In this document: piece after piece, positions 27,072 through 32,210 of the stretch
Numbering within the stretch: position 1 is the stretch's first letter
Layout of the letters: every line of letters starts with the position of its first letter
Origin: 9FT-COMBO-53-11 sp040900215
GTDB taxonomy: Bacteria; Patescibacteriota; WWE3; 9FT-COMBO-53-11
Direction: 5' to 3'
Assembly: GCA_040900215.1 (NCBI GenBank)
Contig: JBBDZL010000009.1
Coordinates: 1 to 32,210, forward strand
DNA: 32,210 bases
Position numbers and translations under genes: made by a program
The notes under the pieces: model-generated
What the model saw: the letters and a program-made list of their open reading frames with translations, nothing else
Told to the model about the DNA's origin: nothing
Databases searched by the model: none

Positions 27072-27073
27072 TT

Positions 27074-28867
27074 TTATTTCTCTTTATCCTCCACCGGCGC
27101 TTCGGTCGGCGGAGCTTCACCTTCAACTACTTCCGTTGCCATCGCCGCTTCTTCGGCGGAACCTTCGGTGGAGCCAGCTTCTCCCCCCGGGAGGGAGAAG
27201 GCGGCAGCGGCCAACTCAGCTTCCTCCAGCGCCGGCGGTTCGGGAAGCGGGATGACCTCCCCCGCCCTCGGTACCACCACTTCTCCGCCTCCCTTTAACG
27301 GTTCCACATTAAGGGCCACCCCGTTGAGTTCCCGGATCAAAAGCTTAAAGGATTCAGGAAGAGTCGGTTCGGGAATATCTTCTCCCTGAACAATCGCCCG
27401 GTAGGCGGCCGAGCGCCCCGCCAGATCGTCGGACTTGGTCGTCAGCATTTCCTGTAAGGTGTAGGCCGCCCCGTAGGCCTCAATCGCCCAAACCTCCATC
27501 TCCCCAAAGCGCTGGCCCCCGAACTGGGCTTTTCCGCCTAGCGGCTGCTGGGTGATCAGCGCATAGGGACCGGTCGAGCGAGCGTGCATTTTGTCTTCCG
27601 CCAGGTGCTCGAGCTTGAGGATGTAAGCGCTGCCGACCACCACTTCCTGCTCAAAGGGTTTGCCGGTGCGGCCGTCGAAGAGCCGAACCTTGCCGGAAAC
27701 CGGCAGATTCGCTTTCTCCAGCTGTTCCCGCAATTTATCTTCCTCAAACTTTTCAAAAACCGGCACAGCGTATTTCTTGCCCAACTTCGCCCCCGCCCAC
27801 CCCAGGTGGGTTTCCAAGAGCTGGCCCAAGTTCATTCGGTTAATCACGGAGTGAGGTGCCAGAATAATGTCTACCGGAGTGCCGTCTTCCAAGTATGGCA
27901 GGTCCTCCGCCGGCACAATCCGGGAAATAACGCCTTTGTTGCCGTGCCTTCCCGCCAGCTTATCGCCGACGGTGATCTTGCGAATTTGGGCGACTCGCAC
28001 ATAAATCTCCTGCAGGACACCCTCCGGCAATTCGGCCTCTCCCCGGTTCAGAATCTTCACTTCCACCACCGTCCCCCACTCGCCGTGAGGAACCCGCAGC
28101 GAAACATCCCGAACTTCCCGGGCTTTTTCCCCAAAGATCGCCCGCAGCAGCCGCTCCTCGGCCGAGAGCTCGGTCTCACCCTTGGGGGCGATTTTGCCGA
28201 TTAGGATATCGCCGCCCTTCACCTCCGAACCGATCGCCGCGATCCCCTGCTCGTCCAGGTTGCGAAGCGCCTCCTCGGAAACGTTCGGAATATCCCGGGT
28301 CACCTCTTCCGGGCCTAATTTGGTCTCCAGTACCTGAATGCTGTGTTCGGAGATGTGGATGGAAGAAAGCAGATCGTCCCGGCGGAGGCGGTCGGAAATC
28401 ACGATTGCATCCTCATAGCCGTAGCCGCCCCAGTACATGTAAGCGACGGTTAGATTTCTCCCCAATGCCAGTTCGCCCTGGTCGGTGGCCGGTCCGTCGA
28501 TCAACACGTCACCCTTCTTAAAAGCCTGCCCCGTCTCCACCTGAACATGCTGGTTGTAGCAGGTCTCATCGTTGCTTTTGAAAAATTTCTGGAGGTCATA
28601 TTGTTTCTTCTTCCCACCTTTGTAAATGACTTCCAACCTCTCAGCGTCCGCGTAAGAAACCTTCCCGGCCTCCTCGGCCAGAACCGTTAGGCCGGAGTTG
28701 ACCGCCAGATCCCGCTCGATCCCCGTTCCGACGATTGGAGACTCCGGCGAAACCAGCGGCACCGCTTGGCCAACCATGTTGGAAGCCATCAAGGCCCGGT
28801 TTACGTCGTCGTGGGCCAGGAAAGGCAGGAGGGCCGCCGAAGCGGAAACGATCTGGCGCGGAGTCAC
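27074..28867 (-). CDS. rpoB: RNA polymerase beta subunit, 3' part
   Basis: C-terminal 598 residues of RpoB, up to the sequence gap. Seen are NLTVAYMYWGGYGYEDAIVI, VGDKLAGRHGNKGVISRIVP, LGGKAQFGGQRFGEMEVWAI and TLPESFKLLIRELNGVAL. After NVEPLKGG there is an Ala/Glu/Pro-rich tail of about 65 residues, partly palindromic in DNA (27178-27203) and not part of the family. The gap upstream is artificial; joining both parts over the shared 55 bases gives one continuous frame of 1126 residues from the ATG at 30609. Confidence 0.96.
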   Translation of the reverse strand: MTPRQIVSASAALLPFLAHDDVNRALMASNMVGQAVPLVSPESPIVGTGIERDLAVNSGLTVLAEEAGKVSYADAERLEVIYKGGKKKQYDLQKFFKSNDETCYNQHVQVETGQAFKKGDVLIDGPATDQGELALGRNLTVAYMYWGGYGYEDAIVISDRLRRDDLLSSIHISEHSIQVLETKLGPEEVTRDIPNVSEEALRNLDEQGIAAIGSEVKGGDILIGKIAPKGETELSAEERLLRAIFGEKAREVRDVSLRVPHGEWGTVVEVKILNRGEAELPEGVLQEIYVRVAQIRKITVGDKLAGRHGNKGVISRIVPAEDLPYLEDGTPVDIILAPHSVINRMNLGQLLETHLGWAGAKLGKKYAVPVFEKFEEDKLREQLEKANLPVSGKVRLFDGRTGKPFEQEVVVGSAYILKLEHLAEDKMHARSTGPYALITQQPLGGKAQFGGQRFGEMEVWAIEAYGAAYTLQEMLTTKSDDLAGRSAAYRAIVQGEDIPEPTLPESFKLLIRELNGVALNVEPLKGGGEVVVPRAGEVIPLPEPPALEEAELAAAAFSLPGGEAGSTEGSAEEAAMATEVVEGEAPPTEAPVEDKEK

Positions 28868-28967
28868 NNNNNNNNNNNNNNNNNNNNNNNNNNNNNNNNN
28901 NNNNNNNNNNNNNNNNNNNNNNNNNNNNNNNNNNNNNNNNNNNNNNNNNNNNNNNNNNNNNNNNNNN
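28868..28967. other. false scaffold gap inside rpoB with duplicated 55-base ends
   Basis: The 100 Ns are flanked by the same 55 bases (28813-28867 and 28968-29022). Removing the Ns and one copy (155 bases in all) restores the rpoB frame. No sequence is missing; the overlap is of assembler k-mer size. Confidence 0.95.
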
Positions 28968-30609
28968 GGGCCAGGAAAGGCAGGAGGGCCGCCGAAGCGG
29001 AAACGATCTGGCGCGGAGTCACATCCACCAGGTCGGCCTGCTCGGCCGCCCCAAAGAAGAACTCGCTCTGGTGCCGGAGCGGGATCCGCTCCTCCATAAT
29101 CCGGCCGCCTTTGCCCAAGCGGATGGAGGCATCGGCGATCACGTACTGGTCTTCCTGCGAAGAGGTGAGATAGATGATCTCCTTAGTAACCACCGGGCGG
29201 CCGTCCGCCTTTTTGACTTTACGGTAGGGAGTTTCAAGAAAACCGAGGGGGTTGATGCGGGCGTAGAGCGCCAAATGGGTGGTCAAGCCGATGGAAGTTC
29301 CCTCCGGGGTTTTGACCGGACAGATCCGGCCGTAGTGGGTGTAATGGGCGTCCCGGACCGAGAAGCTGGCCCGCTCGGCAGTTAGCCCGCCCGGACCTTT
29401 CACCGACAAGCGACGGAGGTGCTCCAGCCCTGCGAGGGGGTTAACCTGCTCATGGTACTGCGAGAGCTGGGAAGAAGCAAAGAAGGAGTGAAGCCGGGCT
29501 TCCACCGGACGGGTTGAAATGATGGCTAACGGCTTGGGAAGCTGGTCGCGGGCCTGCAGGCTCATTCGCTCTTTCACCACTCGCTCCAGCTGAATGAATC
29601 CGATCCGCAGCTGGCCTTGAATCAGCTCGCCCACGGTCCGGACCCGCCGATTGCCCAAGTGGTCGATATCGCTCGGCTCCCCCACCCCATGGTTCAGCTC
29701 GATTAACCGCTTGATTGCCGAGATCAAGTCATTCCGGGTGATCAGCCGGTTGCGCCGTTCTTCCAAGGACAGGTTCAAACCAAGAATCTCGTTCAGCTTG
29801 AAGCGCCCGGCCTTCCCCAGATCGTAGCGGCGGGGGTCAAGGAAGATCCGCTCAAAAGTGAGCTTGGCGGTGTCGAGCAGGGCCGGCTCCCCCGGCCGAA
29901 CCTTGGTGAAAATCTCCACGATCGCCTCCTCATAGGATTTGGCGGGGTCTTTTTTGAGGGTTTCTTCGATAAACGCCCGGTTGGGATCGGTATCAACATC
30001 CGCAAAAGCGGCGCGGATATCGTCGTCGCGGGTCAATCCAAAAGCCCGCAAAAGAGTGGTGGCCGGCATTTTGTGGTAGTTGCTGATTTTGACGGTGAGA
30101 TAGTTTCGGCGGGTAGTGCTGAATTCCAGCCAAGCCCCGTTCTTCGGCAGGATCCGGGCCGAGGAAAGAAGAACTCCGGTGGTTGGATCGGTTTCCTGTG
30201 AGAAGTAGATTCCTTCCGAACGGAGGAGTTGATTAACAACGGCCCGTTCGATCCCGGCCACGATGAAGGTTCCCCCTTCCGTCATTTGGGGAATTTCGCC
30301 CATATAAATTTCTTGGGAAACTGTCTTTCCGCTTCTGACTTCTTTGAGTTCGGCGGTCAGATACCAGGGGAAAGAGTGGGTTAAGCCCTTCTTGATGGCC
30401 TCTTCCTTGTCGATCCGAGGCTTGCCGAAGCGAGGCTTCTTGAAGCTCAATTCCCAGCCGCGGCCGGTATAGTCCTGGATCGGATTGATTTCCTCCAAAA
30501 CCTCCAAAATCCCCTCTTTGAGGAGCTGTTCAAAGGACTCTTTCTGGACCGCCGATAGATCCGAAAGGGGCAAGGCTTCTGCGGTTTTCCCGAGCCATTC
30601 TCTGATCAT
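28968..30609 (-). CDS. rpoB: RNA polymerase beta subunit, 5' part
   Basis: N-terminal part of RpoB. I chose the ATG at 30609 (MIREWLGKTAEALPLSDLSA), which fits the family, rather than a GTG at 30633. The lobe and fork regions are present: YTGRGWELSFKKPRF, EIYMGEIPQMTEGGTFIVAG. The rifampicin region is SQLSQYHEQVNPLAGLEHLR then RLSVKGPGGL; compared with E. coli, Asp516 is Glu and Met515 is His, while His526 and Ser531 are kept. It continues without real interruption into 27074-28867. Confidence 0.96.
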
Positions 30610-30683
30610 AAATAAAGAAAAACCAAAGCGCACAAATTTAACGCCTTACGCGCTCTTCGGGAAAATATTCACTTAACGAGGTT

Positions 30684-30712
30684 AATTTAGCAATTTCAAT
30701 AAGGAATGTCAA
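30684..30712 (-). promoter_or_regulatory. consensus promoter of rpoBC
   Basis: Minus strand TTGACA (30707-30712), a 17-base spacer, TAAATT (30684-30689): a perfect -35 and a good -10. Transcription would start near 30677, giving a leader of about 68 bases before the ATG at 30609. It is the best promoter match in the window. Confidence 0.8.
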
Positions 30713-30718
30713 GATGCA

Positions 30719-30752
30719 AATGTGCTGCCCTTCGCTCCTCTCAGGCTGCACC
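30719..30752 (-). repeat. second-type palindromic element after mltG
   Basis: On the minus strand right after the mltG stop: GGTGCAGCC...GGGCAGCAC. TGCARCC and CAGCAC ends match the element at 3933-3959. CACATTTGCATC after it resembles CACATTGCCAATC in the last mltG codons, a possible leftover gene end. Confidence 0.45.
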
Positions 30753-31745
30753 CTACTTCAAGCAGGCCTGATTGGCAATGTGCTCTCCTAGAGTTTTGGC
30801 ATAGCGCACTTGACCGTCATTGCAGTGCAAGTAGTACAAGAAAGGAGTGTTCTTGACATAGTTGGCGGTCGCCGAGAGGGAATCTAAGCCCGGGTTAGTA
30901 ATTGGCCCGGACGGCAAACCCAAATATTTATAAGTATTGTAAGGAGAATCTACTTTCTTGGCGGCAACAATTTTGGCCGTGTCCATCGTCCACCATTTCC
31001 CCGAATCTTCTTGGTATCCAAGAATATATTGAAGGGTGGCATCAACCTGCAAGAGCATGCCAATTTTCAAACGCTTAACAATAATTCCGGCAATCGTGCG
31101 CATTTCCTCTTGAGAATCGCTGTCATCGGCCGTTTCCCGCTCCACCAATGAGGCAATCGTGACGATTTGCTTTTGAGTCAAACCCGAAGTCGCAGCAGCA
31201 GCTTTTACTTGGGAGTACTTAGTGGAAAAGTTATCCCGCAGAATCGCCACCAAATTCTCGGCCGAGAGGTTAATTGGCACAAAGTAGGTATCGGGAAAAA
31301 GATAACCTTCGAGATCTTTAGTAGCGGTGTTGAACTGCGACGTAAATTCTTCGTCATCGACCGCCAAAATTTCCAGCGCATAACCTAAATATTGTTCCTT
31401 GCGCCATCCTTCAAAAAAAGTCAGCCGGACGTCAAAGGTCCCGTGCTGGAGCAAATTTACTACCTGAATCGGGGTCAGCGTCAACGGAATCTCATACTTC
31501 CCGGCTTGAATTTTGGCAGTCAGGTTTTTGGAGCGAACGTAGAAAACGAAGAGGAGCGAGTTCATCACCCCGGCTTCCTGGAGCTTAACGCCGATCTCCT
31601 GGACGGATTCTCCCGAGGAAATCGTCAATTCGACCTTGCCGGAATCGGCAATCGGCCGGTTCAGCTCCCAAACCAAAAAACCGTATCCCAAGCCGGCGGC
31701 GGCCGCCAGCAGGAACAAAATCAAGAACAAAATCCTAAATCGCAT
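30753..31745 (-). CDS. mltG: endolytic murein transglycosylase MltG
   Basis: Cleaves newly made glycan strands at the cytoplasmic membrane. I chose the ATG at 31745, giving 330 residues and an N-terminal membrane anchor (MRFRILFLILFLLAAAAGLG) overlapping the upstream gene by 11 bases; an earlier start at 31829 would add non-family residues. A LysM-like segment (ISSGESVQEIGVKLQEAGV) is followed by the YceG domain with LEGYLFPDTYFVP and the catalytic Glu in IASLVERETADD. It ends AKTLGEHIANQACLK. Confidence 0.93.
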   Translation of the reverse strand: MRFRILFLILFLLAAAAGLGYGFLVWELNRPIADSGKVELTISSGESVQEIGVKLQEAGVMNSLLFVFYVRSKNLTAKIQAGKYEIPLTLTPIQVVNLLQHGTFDVRLTFFEGWRKEQYLGYALEILAVDDEEFTSQFNTATKDLEGYLFPDTYFVPINLSAENLVAILRDNFSTKYSQVKAAAATSGLTQKQIVTIASLVERETADDSDSQEEMRTIAGIIVKRLKIGMLLQVDATLQYILGYQEDSGKWWTMDTAKIVAAKKVDSPYNTYKYLGLPSGPITNPGLDSLSATANYVKNTPFLYYLHCNDGQVRYAKTLGEHIANQACLK

Positions 31746-32184
31746 GTCCCTTAAGTCTAAGGTATTCGTGGGCTCGGCGCAAAACCTGCCGGCTATTCTT
31801 GAAGGTGATTCGCTCAAGGGCCTCTTCAAAAGTCAGCCAGGCATAGCCCTGGTGCTCCGAGGACAGCCGGACCTCCGGTTGGGAGGTCTCGCCCAAAAGA
31901 TAGACCACCCACTTGCGCACAAAAACCCCCTCCTGCGTAAACGCATAGCTTATGGTTTCCTTGAACCCGGGCGCAAAATTCAGGTCGGTAATCCCCGTTT
32001 CTTCTTGGACCTCTCTCCGGATCGTCTGCTCGGTTGACTCCCCCCTTTCAATCCCTCCCTTGGGAAAATCCCAATGGCCCGATTCGTAATGCAAGAGAAG
32101 AAAAAGATGATCCCTAAAAATCACTGCGCCGGCGGAACGTTCGACCCCCACGCTCTTACTCTTTCTGGCCCAGGACGCCTTCAA
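31735..32184 (-). CDS. Nudix hydrolase, Ap4A hydrolase-like
   Basis: 149 residues. The Nudix box is complete: GGIERGESTEQTIRREVQEE then TGI, with the metal-binding REVQEE. The preceding LLHYESGHWDFPKGG segment is typical of asymmetric diadenosine tetraphosphate hydrolases, so removal of Ap4A or related damaged nucleotides is likely. There is no ATG at the start: TTG at 32184, or GTG at 32151 just before GVERSAGAVIF. The 3' end overlaps mltG by 11 bases. Its promoter would lie beyond the window; bases 32185-32210 show nothing. Confidence 0.85.
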   Translation of the reverse strand: MKASWARKSKSVGVERSAGAVIFRDHLFLLLHYESGHWDFPKGGIERGESTEQTIRREVQEETGITDLNFAPGFKETISYAFTQEGVFVRKWVVYLLGETSQPEVRLSSEHQGYAWLTFEEALERITFKNSRQVLRRAHEYLRLKGHAI

Positions 32185-32210
32185 TTAATCTGAAGAAGAG
32201 GAGGGTAACC

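Noticed and set aside
27060..27072. GCTAGG at the rpoC start as another element
   Set aside because: No hairpin, CGTC end or duplicated start; it encodes the first residues of RpoC.
29400..29480. Rifampicin resistance inferred from RpoB Glu516 and His515
   Set aside because: The changes may simply be lineage-specific; His526 and Ser531 are wild type, and there is no basis for a phenotype call.
1..32210. Alternative genetic code with TGA as glycine (as in Gracilibacteria and Absconditabacteria)
   Set aside because: rpmJ, map, rplO, rpsJ and the DUF1684 gene end normally at TGA, and no gene needs TGA read through.
1..32210. CRISPR array, tRNA or rRNA genes, insertion sequence with transposase
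   Set aside because: No regularly spaced repeats with unique spacers, no cloverleaf-like sequence and no transposase frame were seen.

Overview
The window is the transcription-translation core of a small-genome bacterium, very probably a member of the Candidate Phyla Radiation (Patescibacteria). The signs are: no rpmD (L30) between rpsE and rplO; shortened ribosomal proteins (L15 ends after 64 residues, L17 and L2 lack N-terminal segments, L3 lacks its middle); an RNA polymerase alpha subunit without its C-terminal domain; near-zero intergenic space with stop/start overlaps; and small CPR-style accessory proteins (DUF5667, DUF5668-like, VIT, DUF1684). TGA ends several genes, so the code is the standard one. 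The class cannot be fixed from sequence alone. There are two 100-N scaffold gaps.

Layout, read along the minus strand (right to left): a Nudix hydrolase and MltG; a consensus promoter, then rpoB-rpoC-rpsL-rpsG; a 3.5 kb block of accessory genes (19.0-22.5 kb); fusA-tuf-rpsJ; a promoter, leader and terminator-like hairpin in front of rplC; then rplC-rplD-rplW-rplB-rpsS-rplV-rpsC-rplP-rpmC-rpsQ-rplN-rplX-rplE-rpsN-rpsH-rplF-rplR-rpsE-rplO-secY, a YbaB-family gene, adk-map-infA-rpmJ-rpsM-rpsK-rpsD-rpoA-rplQ-rplM-rpsI. This is the classical beta-str-S10-spc-alpha-L13 supercluster in one run, broken only by the accessory block between rpsG and fusA.

The accessory block holds a two-domain protease-like protein (HEYFE motif plus C39 cysteine peptidase) with its own promoter and terminator, a small membrane protein with a disturbed start, a VIT-type metal transporter with a DUF1684 protein, a secreted DUF5667 coiled-coil protein and a DgkA-type lipid kinase.

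The most unusual content is a family of tiny palindromic elements placed exactly at gene starts and stops. Six copies share one plan: the terminal segment of the host gene (X), an inverted copy of X, a core that begins CTAG (CCAG in one) and ends CGTC around a hairpin of variable sequence, and then a second, diverged copy of the same gene end. The leftover copies are readable: ends of rpsK, fusA and rpsG, starts of rpmJ and fusA, and a probable end of rpsI. They differ from the functional copy largely at synonymous positions. Two nearly identical copies face each other across the accessory block. Other layers are period-7 degenerate tracts in spacers and in the terminal codons of ribosomal genes, and palindromic units inside the 3' coding ends of rpoA, rplQ, rpsL and rpoB.
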